DNA from: Oscillospiraceae bacterium
Lineage (GTDB): Bacteria > Bacillota > Clostridia > Oscillospirales > QAMX01
Assembly: GCA_015067675.1 (NCBI GenBank)
Contig: SVMB01000031.1
Coordinates: forward strand, 1 to 36,274
Direction: 5' to 3'
DNA: 36,274 nucleotides
The notes under the pieces are model-generated. The model made no database searches and was not told where the DNA came from. It saw only the letters and a program-made list of their open reading frames with translations. Each line of letters opens with the position of its first letter. The stretch's first letter is position 1. Below are positions 24,057-31,453 of this stretch, in pieces. The position numbers and the translations under genes were made by a program.

Positions 24057-24138
24057 AATAAGCGCTTGTAGCTCAGCTGGATAGAGTGACTGGCTACGAA
24101 CCAGTAGGTCAGGGGTTCGAGTCCCTTCAAGCGCGCCA
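24057..24138 (+). repeat. 82-nt direct repeat, copy 2 (tRNA-Arg plus AATAA)
   Basis: Exact match to 20866-20947. Recombination between the copies would delete the unknown gene and the sigma/anti-sigma pair but leave one complete tRNA. Confidence 0.95.
24062..24138 (+). tRNA. tRNA-Arg (anticodon ACG), copy 2
   Basis: Identical in all 77 positions to the copy at 20871-20947, with anticodon ACG at 24096-24098 and an encoded CCA end. It has its own promoter and terminator, so it is an independently expressed gene. Confidence 0.97.
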
Positions 24139-24139
24139 T

Positions 24140-24175
24140 AACCGGACATCCAATCGGGTGTCCGGTTTGTTTTTA
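24140..24175 (+). terminator. Intrinsic terminator after tRNA-Arg copy 2
   Basis: Stem AACCGGACATCC with GGGTGTCCGGTT (24140-24167, one G-T pair, AATC loop) followed by TGTTTTTATT. It is unrelated in sequence to the terminator of copy 1. Confidence 0.88.
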
Positions 24176-24193
24176 TTGAAAAGAGGTGCTGTT

Positions 24194-24859
24194 ATGATCA
24201 ATATTGAACACTATATCCGGCAGTTGATCGATCTGCTGAAATTGCAGTTTGGCGCAAGGCTTTTGTACGTTGGACTGCAGGGCAGTTATCTTCGCGGAGA
24301 GGCAACCGACAGCAGTGACATTGACATTATGGTTGTGATTGATGCACTCAGCGTGGCCGATCTGAGCATGTATCGTGCAGTGATCGGAAAACTTGATCAC
24401 GCCGACAAGTCCTGCGGTTTTATCTGCGGAAAAACAGATCTTGCCAACTGGAATCCGCTGGAGATTTGCCATCTGCTGCACAGTACAAAGGATTATTACG
24501 GAAATCTGCATGAGCTCGTTCCGGTGTATACGGAAAGCGATATCCGCAGCTTTGTCAAAATGAGTCTCAACAATCTCTATCATGAGCTCTGCCACCGATA
24601 CATTCACGGAAAACCGGAAAAGACCAGAGCAGCATTACCGGGTATGTACAAAAGCGTCTTTTTTATCCTTCAGAATCGGTATTATCTGACGCATGGTCAG
24701 TTTCCGATAACCAAAACAGAGCTTCTGCAAATGGCCTGTGACAAAGATCGGACCGTGCTGGAACGCTCAATTGCGCTCAATCGGGGAGAAGGATACGATT
24801 TTGAGGAAAGCTTTGAATTGCTGTTTACATGGTGTCAGGAAACGCTCGAATCTGTTTAA
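24194..24859 (+). CDS. Nucleotidyltransferase-fold protein (ANT-like)
   Basis: A 221-residue protein with the polymerase-beta-type nucleotidyltransferase motif: G30-S31 then S41-D42-I-D44 (GSYLRGEATDSSDIDIMVVID). This pattern is shared by aminoglycoside nucleotidyltransferases, MNT antitoxin-type proteins and others. The C-terminal 120 residues look helical (HELCHRYIHGKPEKTRAALP), as in a substrate-binding or HEPN-like helical domain. The start has AGAGGTG upstream; the frame is open through the tRNA but that is not coding. No toxin partner gene adjoins it, so a role as a small-molecule nucleotidyltransferase is more likely than an antitoxin. Confidence 0.8.
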   Translation: MINIEHYIRQLIDLLKLQFGARLLYVGLQGSYLRGEATDSSDIDIMVVIDALSVADLSMYRAVIGKLDHADKSCGFICGKTDLANWNPLEICHLLHSTKDYYGNLHELVPVYTESDIRSFVKMSLNNLYHELCHRYIHGKPEKTRAALPGMYKSVFFILQNRYYLTHGQFPITKTELLQMACDKDRTVLERSIALNRGEGYDFEESFELLFTWCQETLESV

Positions 24860-24875
24860 AACTCATGGCCTGGTT

Positions 24876-24922
24876 AAAAAGAACTGCGCGACCGGTGAAA
24901 ACTGGACCGCGCAGTTCTTTTT
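24876..24922. terminator. Bidirectional terminator between the nucleotidyltransferase and MATE genes
   Basis: AAAAAGAACTGCGCG (24876-24890) pairs with CGCGCAGTTCTTTTT (24908-24922); the inside also folds (CCGGT/ACTGG around GAAA). T runs on both strands serve both convergent genes. Confidence 0.93.
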
Positions 24923-24934
24923 GAAGTTTAAGAC

Positions 24935-26338
24935 TTATTCTTCGGCCTTGTTTAAGTCCTTTTCCAGCTTTTTCAGCTCACGATACATCGATACCGCCAG
25001 CGGGGCTGCCAGTGCAAAGGCAAACAGATCGGCTGCCGGCTGCGCAAGATAGACGCCCATGATCGGTTGCTCGAACAGATGGGGAAGGATCAAAACCACC
25101 GGGATGAACATCAGTCCCTGACGGGCAACCGCCAGCAGCGTGGCCCCCACCACGCGGCCGATGTTCTGGTAGAGCATATTGGTGCAGGCGACCACTGTCA
25201 TCAGCGGGAATGTGCAGCACTGCCAGCGCATGGCGATGGTGCCGATGGCGATGACGTTGGGGTCGTCACGGAAGAGGCTGATCACGGGCTCGGCAAAGAT
25301 GAAGCCCAGAATGGAAAGAGCCAGCAGACAGGCTCCGCCCACCTTGAGACAGAAAGTGAAGGAATTGCGCACACGGTCATACTTTTTGGCGCCGTAATTG
25401 TAACCGCATACGGGCTGGAAGCCCTGACCGAAGCCGAGGAGCGCGGAGAATGCAAACATCATCACCTTGCCGACAACAGAGAAGGCAGCAATTGCAGCAT
25501 CCGCCATCGCGGGATCGGCGCCGATGGCAGCGGCTGAGTTGAGCGCCAGCGTTGCAAAGCTTGCCAGACCCTGACGGAACAGGGAAGGTGCACCTGCCAT
25601 GAAGATACCCTTCTGCCAGTAAAAGCCCAGACGGAAGTTGCGCAGACGAATCTTCATGCTGTCACTCTTGAGGGTTGCGATGTAGAGCAGGCAGAAGCTG
25701 ATGAACTGGCTGATGATGGTGGCGAGGGCCGCGCCCGTGACTTCCATGTGGAAACCGAAGATGAACAGCGGATCAAGAACACAGTTGATGACGGCACCGA
25801 CCACAAGGCCGATCATGGAAAATATCGCGTTGCCCTGAAAACGCAGTTGATTGTTGAGAACGAATGAAGTGCCCATAAACGGCGCGCCGATGAGAATCAG
25901 GGTGAGGTAATCGTCGGCATAGGCGACCGTGGCAGGGGAGACCTTGGCAGTGGAAGCGCCCAGAAGGGTGAGAATCTGGGGCTTGAAGATGAAACCAACG
26001 ACCATGAGGAAACAGCCGAAGAGTAATGAGCAGATAAAGCTGGTCGCGGACATGATCTCAGCTTCCTGGTTCTTGCGGGCACCCAGTGCGCGGGAGATGA
26101 AATTGCCAGAGCCCTGACCGAAGTAGAAGCCGAAAGCCTGAATGATTGTCATAACCGGAAAGATCAAGCCTACACCTGCGGTAGCTTCGGTGCCAACCTG
26201 ACCTACAAAGAAGGTATCTACCATATTGTAAAGCGAGGTGACGAGCATGGAGATAATGGTGGGAACCGCAAGCTGGCAGACGAGCTTGTTGACCGGTTCT
26301 GTAGTCATGCGGATAAATTTTTTCTGTGCGGCATCCAT
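24935..26338 (-). CDS. MATE-family multidrug exporter
   Basis: Cation-coupled drug exporter of 467 residues with about 12 membrane helices in two six-helix bundles. MATE features include PTIISMLVTSLYNMVDTFFVG near the N-terminus and GFGQGFQPVCGYNYGAKKYDR in the second half, as in the MepA/NorM-type group. The frame opens upstream to 26422, but ATG 26338 has GGAGG just before it. A near-perfect consensus promoter lies upstream. Neighbouring genes belong to aminoglycoside-modifying families, but the substrate of this exporter cannot be told. Confidence 0.95.
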   Translation of the reverse strand: MDAAQKKFIRMTTEPVNKLVCQLAVPTIISMLVTSLYNMVDTFFVGQVGTEATAGVGLIFPVMTIIQAFGFYFGQGSGNFISRALGARKNQEAEIMSATSFICSLLFGCFLMVVGFIFKPQILTLLGASTAKVSPATVAYADDYLTLILIGAPFMGTSFVLNNQLRFQGNAIFSMIGLVVGAVINCVLDPLFIFGFHMEVTGAALATIISQFISFCLLYIATLKSDSMKIRLRNFRLGFYWQKGIFMAGAPSLFRQGLASFATLALNSAAAIGADPAMADAAIAAFSVVGKVMMFAFSALLGFGQGFQPVCGYNYGAKKYDRVRNSFTFCLKVGGACLLALSILGFIFAEPVISLFRDDPNVIAIGTIAMRWQCCTFPLMTVVACTNMLYQNIGRVVGATLLAVARQGLMFIPVVLILPHLFEQPIMGVYLAQPAADLFAFALAAPLAVSMYRELKKLEKDLNKAEE

Positions 26339-26428
26339 TGATGAATCCTCCGTTTGTGGCAGATGTAGTGATCGGGGTGCTGTTGGGTGACAGGTACACC
26401 ATATGATGATATGTGATGACACAATAAT

Positions 26429-26457
26429 ATTATAGTAATCCGGATGGAACGTGTCAA
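26429..26457 (-). promoter_or_regulatory. Consensus promoter of the MATE gene
   Basis: Read on the minus strand: TTGACA (26452-26457), 17-bp spacer, TATAAT (26429-26434), a full sigma-A consensus. Confidence 0.88.
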
Positions 26458-26504
26458 GATGTGCTATGACGATTTGACAGGCTGCAAAACTCGGCGTTGT
26501 CAGC

Positions 26505-26533
26505 TTGAAATCATGCAGACAGTATAGTATACT
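26505..26533 (+). promoter_or_regulatory. Promoter of the APH gene
   Basis: TTGAAA (26505-26510), 17-bp spacer, TATACT (26528-26533), 55 nt before the start codon. Confidence 0.72.
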
Positions 26534-26568
26534 GATTGCAGCCGAGGGTTTTTGAATGCCGGAGGTGT

Positions 26569-26592
26569 ATGACGGGTCAGGAGGTAATATGA
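26569..26592 (+). CDS. Possible 7-codon leader reading frame before the APH gene
   Basis: ATG ACG GGT CAG GAG GTA ATA TGA (MTGQEVI), preceded by GGAGG at 26561-26565 and ending in an ATGA overlap with the APH start. Leader peptides of this kind regulate some resistance genes by translation attenuation. The ribosome-site spacing (3 nt) is too short for good initiation and no pair of competing stems was worked out, so it may be chance. Confidence 0.2.
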   Translation: MTGQEVI

Positions 26593-27389
26593 AAATGAAT
26601 GAGCTGTATCTGCCGCAGGAACTCAGATCTCTGGTCGCAAGAAAACATTATGCGGTGGATGATGTGGGAATGTCTGCATCGAAGGTCCTGATTTTTGACG
26701 ACATGGTACTCAAAATCCAGCCGGAGAGGCAGGAAACGCGCACGGAAAAGAGGATGCTCTCCTGGCTTGACGGTAAGCTGCCGGTACCAAAGCTGGTGTA
26801 TCACACGGTCGAAGAAGGAATCAATTACCTGCTGATGTCGCGGATAAAAGGCAAAATGGCCTGCGACGCTGAACTTATGGAAAATCCCGGGCAGCTTGTG
26901 CCGATCCTGGCAGAGAGTCTGAAAATGCTCTGGCAGGTGGATATTTCGGACTGCCCGGTCAGATGGGATCTGCAGCATAAGCTGGAAAAGGCGCGGGCTG
27001 CGGTTGCTGCCGGAGAAGTGGACGTGGAGAATGTGGAACCGGAGACCTTCGGCGAGAATGGATTCAAGGATCCTGCTGACTTGCTCGGCTGGCTCTGTAC
27101 CAATCAGCCGCCTGAGGATCTGGTACTGAGCCACGGAGATTTCTGCTTGCCGAATGTGTTCATCGACAATCAGCGTCTGAGCGGGTTTATCGACCTTGGC
27201 CGCATGGGAGTAGCCGATCGCTGGCAGGACATCGCGCTTTGCTGGCGCAGCCTGAAGCATAATTACGGCGGAGAATACGGCGGAAAGGTTTATGAGGACT
27301 TTGATCCCGACTGTCTGTTCCAAGCGCTTGGCATCGAGCCCGACCGGGAGAAGCTCAGGTATTATATCCTGATGGATGAGCTGTTTTGA
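26589..27389 (+). CDS. Aminoglycoside 3'-phosphotransferase-family kinase, APH(3') type
   Basis: A 266-residue kinase, the usual length for APH(3'). Catalytic loop H182-G-D184-F-C-L-P-N189 (catalytic Asp184, metal-binding Asn189) and metal-binding Asp202 in GFIDLGRMGVADRWQDIAL are present; an N-terminal KVLIFDDMVLKIQ supplies the nucleotide-positioning Lys. The ending YYILMDELF closely matches known APH(3') enzymes. The family phosphorylates the 3'-hydroxyl of kanamycin/neomycin-type drugs with ATP or GTP. ATG 26589 follows CAGGAGG by 4-5 nt; an in-frame ATG at 26556 lacks a ribosome site. No transposon sequences flank it, so it looks chromosomal. Actual resistance would need testing. Confidence 0.9.
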   Translation: MKMNELYLPQELRSLVARKHYAVDDVGMSASKVLIFDDMVLKIQPERQETRTEKRMLSWLDGKLPVPKLVYHTVEEGINYLLMSRIKGKMACDAELMENPGQLVPILAESLKMLWQVDISDCPVRWDLQHKLEKARAAVAAGEVDVENVEPETFGENGFKDPADLLGWLCTNQPPEDLVLSHGDFCLPNVFIDNQRLSGFIDLGRMGVADRWQDIALCWRSLKHNYGGEYGGKVYEDFDPDCLFQALGIEPDREKLRYYILMDELF

Positions 27390-27485
27390 TAAAGACTGAT
27401 ACGTGAAAAAAGGGCGGAAAGATCCCGATCAGAGAATAGTATCAGCTTCCTAATCAATTATGCGTATTTTGGGGACAGATCGCGC

Positions 27486-27514
27486 GTGACAATCCGGATG
27501 ATGTGTGCTATACT
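27486..27514 (+). promoter_or_regulatory. Promoter of the nagB-like gene
   Basis: GTGACA (27486-27491), 17-bp spacer, TATACT (27509-27514), 34 nt before the start codon. Confidence 0.65.
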
Positions 27515-27548
27515 GTAACCAATATCCTAATACATAAGGAGAATAGCC

Positions 27549-28313
27549 ATGCTTAAGAACATGAAAGTTGACCTGCTGAACGTCGAAGTGTATGAAAGCC
27601 GTCCGGCTATGGGAGCTGCCGCCGCTGCGGATGCTGCCAGGGTACTCAAGGAACTGCTGGCCGAGAAGGACGAGATCAATGTGATGTTTGCCGCGGCTCC
27701 TTCCCAGAACGAAGTGCTGGCTTCTTTGGTCGCCGACAAGTCCATTGACTGGACGCGTGTCAACGCTTTCCATATGGACGAGTATATCAACCTCGCTGCC
27801 GATGCCCCTCAGGGTTTTGGCAACTTCCTGCGCGACCGTATTTTCGGTCTGCTGCCTTTCAAGAGCGTTTCCTACCTCAACGGCAATAACCCTGACATTG
27901 AAGCCGAAACCGAGCGCTACAGTGCGCTTCTTGCCGAGCATCCGCTGGATGTCTGCATGTTGGGTGTGGGTGAAAACGGCCACATCGCTTTCAACGATCC
28001 GCCTGTTGCCAACTTCGATGACCCCAAAGCCGTGAAGATTGTCGAGCTCGACCAGCGCTGCCGTCAGCAGCAGGTCAACGATGGCTGCTTTGCCGCCATC
28101 GACGAGGTTCCTACCCATGCCCTGACCGTCACCATTCCCGGTATGACCTCCGCTAAGTATATGTTCTGCGTGGTGCCCGCTCCCACCAAGGCGGAAGCCA
28201 TCGGCCATATGCTCAAGGATGAGATCAGTACCGCCTGCCCGGCGACTATTCTGCGCCGTCATGAGGGCGCCAAGCTCTATCTGGACCCCGATTCTGCCAG
28301 CCTCGTGCTGTAA
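27549..28313 (+). CDS. nagB: Glucosamine-6-phosphate deaminase/isomerase family protein
   Basis: NagB-type enzyme of 254 residues that would convert glucosamine-6-phosphate to fructose-6-phosphate and ammonia, linking amino-sugar breakdown to glycolysis. Motifs: FHMDEYINL (Asp77 in the catalytic-base position) and LGVGENGHIAFNDPP (139-152). In E. coli NagB the corresponding loop reads NDGHIAFNEP; here Asn143 replaces the Asp of the relay and Asp150 replaces the Glu, a variant I believe is shared by a NagB-like subgroup, so the exact activity is less certain. AAGGAG lies 6 nt before the ATG. Promoter and terminator make it a single-gene unit just ahead of the purine operon. Confidence 0.82.
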   Translation: MLKNMKVDLLNVEVYESRPAMGAAAAADAARVLKELLAEKDEINVMFAAAPSQNEVLASLVADKSIDWTRVNAFHMDEYINLAADAPQGFGNFLRDRIFGLLPFKSVSYLNGNNPDIEAETERYSALLAEHPLDVCMLGVGENGHIAFNDPPVANFDDPKAVKIVELDQRCRQQQVNDGCFAAIDEVPTHALTVTIPGMTSAKYMFCVVPAPTKAEAIGHMLKDEISTACPATILRRHEGAKLYLDPDSASLVL

Positions 28314-28323
28314 TAATGCAAGT

Positions 28324-28353
28324 GAGCCTCTGTCCCTGCGGGGACAGAGGCTC
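28324..28353 (+). terminator. Hairpin terminator after the nagB-like gene
   Basis: Perfect 13-bp stem (GAGCCTCTGTCCC, 28324-28336, with 28341-28353) and a TGCG loop. The tail AAATTTA is only partly T-rich. Confidence 0.75.
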
Positions 28354-28443
28354 AAATTTATGCGCGGAATCTAAAGAATGTCAAGTTTGTGCCGCAAAAC
28401 CCCGCAAAGCTTTGTCCATCCATACGAATTTTTGCTCAGTGCC

Positions 28444-28472
28444 TTGCATATGGTCGATTTTTCGTATACAAT
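28444..28472 (+). promoter_or_regulatory. Promoter of the purine operon
   Basis: TTGCAT (28444-28449), 17-bp spacer, TACAAT (28467-28472). Only about 50 nt separate the expected start point from purE, leaving no room for a purine riboswitch in the leader; no PurR-type box was recognised. Confidence 0.68.
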
Positions 28473-28532
28473 ATACGGTAGGCTATTATGCTCGATAATG
28501 AATAATGACCTTTTAAAGTGGAGGTAAGCGTT

Positions 28533-29027
28533 TTGAAAAAAGTAATGATCGTCATGGGTTCCGATTCCGACCTCAATGTGATGCAGGGCAGCATCAAGCA
28601 GCTCCAGAGCTTCGGCGTTCCCTTTGAAGTCCGCATTGCATCCGCTCATCGTACCCCCAAGCTTGCTGAGGAACTGGCCTCCGGCGCTGCTGCCAATAAC
28701 TTTGGCGTGATCATCGCCGCTGCCGGCAAGGCGGCGCATCTTGGCGGCGTTCTGGCAGCGCAGACCACCCTTCCGGTCGTCGCGGTGCCGATCAAGTCCT
28801 CCACGCTGGATGGTCTGGACAGCCTGCTGTCTATGGTGCAGATGCCCAAGGGTATTCCGGTAGCCTGCATGGCCATCGACGGCGCCGATAATGCGGCTCT
28901 CTTCGCCGTTCAGATTCTTGCTCTTTCTGAGCCCGAGCTTGCTCAGAAGCTGGTTGACTATAAGGCAGATATGGCCCGCAAGGTCATGGAGAAGGATGCC
29001 GCAATCTGTAAGGAATACAACGTCTGA
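28533..29027 (+). CDS. purE: 5-(carboxyamino)imidazole ribonucleotide mutase PurE (class I)
   Basis: Rearranges N5-CAIR to CAIR in purine synthesis. The 164-residue protein carries the class I marks GSDSDLNVM (9-17), ASAHRTP and AAGKAAHLGGVLAAQT. The start is taken as TTG 28533, since GGAGG (28520-28524) lies 8 nt before it; an earlier in-frame GTG at 28518 overlaps that ribosome site and is unlikely. Class I PurE normally needs PurK to make N5-CAIR, but purK is not next to it here. It is the first gene of the pur operon and is followed by an unrelated peptidase gene. Confidence 0.95.
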   Translation: MKKVMIVMGSDSDLNVMQGSIKQLQSFGVPFEVRIASAHRTPKLAEELASGAAANNFGVIIAAAGKAAHLGGVLAAQTTLPVVAVPIKSSTLDGLDSLLSMVQMPKGIPVACMAIDGADNAALFAVQILALSEPELAQKLVDYKADMARKVMEKDAAICKEYNV

Positions 29028-29058
29028 TTATATTGTGCTGTGTTAAGGAGGTATCCGT

Positions 29059-31407
29059 ATGAGATCTCCGCTTGAATATTTCGGTTATGAGCCCGGCAGC
29101 GACAAAATGATCATCCACTGGAATGATCTGGTCGCGTATTTCCGTGAACTGGCAGAAGAGTCTGATCGTATGCTCTTTGTTGAGGACGGTCCAACGACAC
29201 TGGGTAATCCCTTTATCCATCTCATTATCAGCTCTCCTGAGAATCTTGGGAAGCTGGAAGACTATCGCAGAATGAGCAAGCTTGCAGCGGATCCCCGCGG
29301 GCTGTCTCAGGAGGCGATCAATCAGCTCTGCGAGCAGGGAAAGGCTGTCTGTGTACAGTCCATGAGTCTGCACGCCGATGAAATCGGCGGTACGCAGATG
29401 TCTCCGAAGCTTGCATGGGAACTTGTCAGCAGCAACAGCAGAAAAGTCCGCGAGATTCTCGACAACGTGATCTTTATCATGGTGCCCAGCTTCAATCCCG
29501 ACGGTCAGATCATGGTGACCGAGTGGTATAATAAGTGCAAGGACACAGAGTTTGACGGCTGTCCTTACCCGAAGATCTGGCATCATTACGCCGGTCATTC
29601 CAATAACCGCGACGGTATTGCGGAAAATCTCGTGGAATCCCGCTATCTCAATCAGATTGTGCTGCGTGACTGGATGCCGCAGGCTTATCAGGATCACCAT
29701 CATCAGGGTTCCCGCGACGCCCGTTTCTTCATTGTGCCCTACAGAGATCCCGTTCGTCCGCACTGCTCGCCGATGATCTGGCGTGAGCTTTCCTGGTACG
29801 GCGCCGGAATGGCGGTCAAGCTGCAGGAGGCGGGGGTGCGCGGTGTCATCAACAACGCAATCTATCCCTGCCGCGGTCATTACGGCTTCCATTACATGAC
29901 CAACAGCCACAATATCGCCGGTATGCTGACCGAATCGGCATCCTGCCGTATTGCGTCCCCCACTTATGTGCATCCCGAACAGCTCCAAAAGCAGGATGTA
30001 ACGACCAATTGCCCCGATCCCTGGCCGGGCGGCGAATGGCATCTGGCAGATATTGTGCGCCAGCAGTTTGTAGCGGCGATGGGACTGCTTGAAATGATGG
30101 CGAAAAACCGTGAGCAGGTTCTGCGCAACATGGTTACCAAAGCTTTGGGACAGACCAAGGCCGGTTCCGAAAATCCCGTGCAGGCGTTCCTTATTCCGCC
30201 GAACCAGAACGATCTGTCGGCAACTGAAAAATTCCTGCGTATTCTGCGCCAGCAGGGCGTGGAGTACAGTTCCGCATTGGAACCGATTGAAACCGCTGAT
30301 GGCTATCAGCCTGCCGGTACAGTTGTTGTGCCGCTTGCGCAGCCCAAGTACGGTGTTGTCATGACACTGCTTGGCCGCAGTGATTATCCGCAGAATGAAT
30401 TTACCCGTACGGCAGACGGTGCCATTCATTCCTATGATATGATGACAGACTGTCTGGCGGAATACATGGGCGTTCGCGTGGTGGAGGCAAATGCTCCGAT
30501 TACCGTGCCCTGTGCGGAGTTTACCGGCTTTGCACGCAAGACATTGGCGGACGGTGCGCTGTCCGGACGCGAAAACGACAATTTCCGTGTGGTTAACGGA
30601 CTTCTTGCTGAGAATAAGCCTGTCTGGCGCGGCGAGGATGGCACCTTCTACACTGAAAATGCGCCTGCAGACGCAAAACGCATTAAAAATGCCCGTATAG
30701 GTGTCTATCAGAGCCGTTACGGCGCCAATGTGGATGAGGGCTATACCCGTCTGCTGCTGGAGCAGTTCGGCTTTGCATATGTGACGGTAGAGCCGTCCGA
30801 TATCCGGAAAGGGATTCTCGAGCAGCTGGATGTTCTTGTTATTCCCGACAATTATACCACTGCGGTCATTCGCGGTACCGGCATGTCTGTGGAGACGATC
30901 CCGCATGAATACCGGGATTGGCTGGGAGATGCCGAGGAAGAAAAGATTCGTACCTTCGTCAGACAGGGCGGCAAGCTCTTTACCGTGAACAGAAGCACGG
31001 ACGTTGCCATCACTCAGCTTGATCTGAGAATTAACAACGTGACAGCCAGGATTGCGAAGGCACAGTACAAGACCGGCGGATCCACACTGCGTGTCTGCTA
31101 TGAGAATACGCCCTACACGCTCGGTCAGCCCAAATATGGCTATGTACTCAACAATGATGCACCGGTCATGGAAATCACCGATGTGCTCCATCCGGAAAAC
31201 TACCGCGTGGATATGCGGTATGGAGCCGAAAAGCTGCTGCGCAGCGGCCTGCTGATCGGTGAAGAATACCTTACCGGCAAGCCCTGCATGATTACGGCGC
31301 AGTATGGCGAGGGTGAAGCGATTCTCGCTGCATTCTCTGCAATTTTCCGCGCGCAGACCGACGGCACCTATAAGCTGCTGTTCAATACACTCTATCTTTA
31401 CGAATAA
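29059..31407 (+). CDS. M14-family zinc carboxypeptidase-like protein, no signal peptide
   Basis: A 782-residue protein with an N-terminal M14 metallopeptidase domain. Zinc ligands H105-A-D-E108 (HxxE) and a His in YQDHHHQG (213-215), substrate-binding N146-P-D-G and a candidate catalytic Glu292 (GMLTES) are visible. The C-terminal third (from about residue 540, ARIGVYQSRYGANVDEGY onward) resembles a class I amidotransferase-like fold, as in other large M14 proteins. Those relatives are usually secreted; this one has no signal peptide. A strong AAGGAGG precedes the ATG. It sits between purE (31 nt away) and purM (46 nt) and appears co-transcribed; its role there is unknown. Confidence 0.82.
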   Translation: MRSPLEYFGYEPGSDKMIIHWNDLVAYFRELAEESDRMLFVEDGPTTLGNPFIHLIISSPENLGKLEDYRRMSKLAADPRGLSQEAINQLCEQGKAVCVQSMSLHADEIGGTQMSPKLAWELVSSNSRKVREILDNVIFIMVPSFNPDGQIMVTEWYNKCKDTEFDGCPYPKIWHHYAGHSNNRDGIAENLVESRYLNQIVLRDWMPQAYQDHHHQGSRDARFFIVPYRDPVRPHCSPMIWRELSWYGAGMAVKLQEAGVRGVINNAIYPCRGHYGFHYMTNSHNIAGMLTESASCRIASPTYVHPEQLQKQDVTTNCPDPWPGGEWHLADIVRQQFVAAMGLLEMMAKNREQVLRNMVTKALGQTKAGSENPVQAFLIPPNQNDLSATEKFLRILRQQGVEYSSALEPIETADGYQPAGTVVVPLAQPKYGVVMTLLGRSDYPQNEFTRTADGAIHSYDMMTDCLAEYMGVRVVEANAPITVPCAEFTGFARKTLADGALSGRENDNFRVVNGLLAENKPVWRGEDGTFYTENAPADAKRIKNARIGVYQSRYGANVDEGYTRLLLEQFGFAYVTVEPSDIRKGILEQLDVLVIPDNYTTAVIRGTGMSVETIPHEYRDWLGDAEEEKIRTFVRQGGKLFTVNRSTDVAITQLDLRINNVTARIAKAQYKTGGSTLRVCYENTPYTLGQPKYGYVLNNDAPVMEITDVLHPENYRVDMRYGAEKLLRSGLLIGEEYLTGKPCMITAQYGEGEAILAAFSAIFRAQTDGTYKLLFNTLYLYE

Positions 31408-31421
31408 ACGGGATTACCCGT
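31408..31421 (+). promoter_or_regulatory. Small hairpin between the M14 gene and purM
   Basis: ACGGG-ATTA-CCCGT followed by AATTTT. With a 5-bp stem it could be a weak terminator or a processing site; it is probably leaky because the pur genes continue. Confidence 0.3.
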
Positions 31422-31453
31422 AATTTTACTATTACAGATTTAAGGAGTCGACC

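Noticed and set aside
20866..24138. An integrated phage or integrative element with tRNA attachment sites
   Set aside because: No integrase, excisionase, phage or conjugation gene lies between the tRNA copies, and both tRNAs are complete with separate promoters, so only a possible hot spot is proposed.
24194..24859. A MNT/HEPN toxin-antitoxin pair
   Set aside because: The nucleotidyltransferase is longer than a typical MNT antitoxin and no small HEPN-type gene adjoins it.
28473..28532. A purine riboswitch before purE
   Set aside because: The predicted leader is about 50 nt, too short for an aptamer plus expression platform, and no conserved aptamer core is seen.
28984..31191. A 735-codon open frame on the minus strand opposite the M14 peptidase gene
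   Set aside because: It mirrors a gene with clear motifs and a strong ribosome site, has no ribosome site of its own, and is rich in His, Arg and Ile as expected from antisense of this codon usage.
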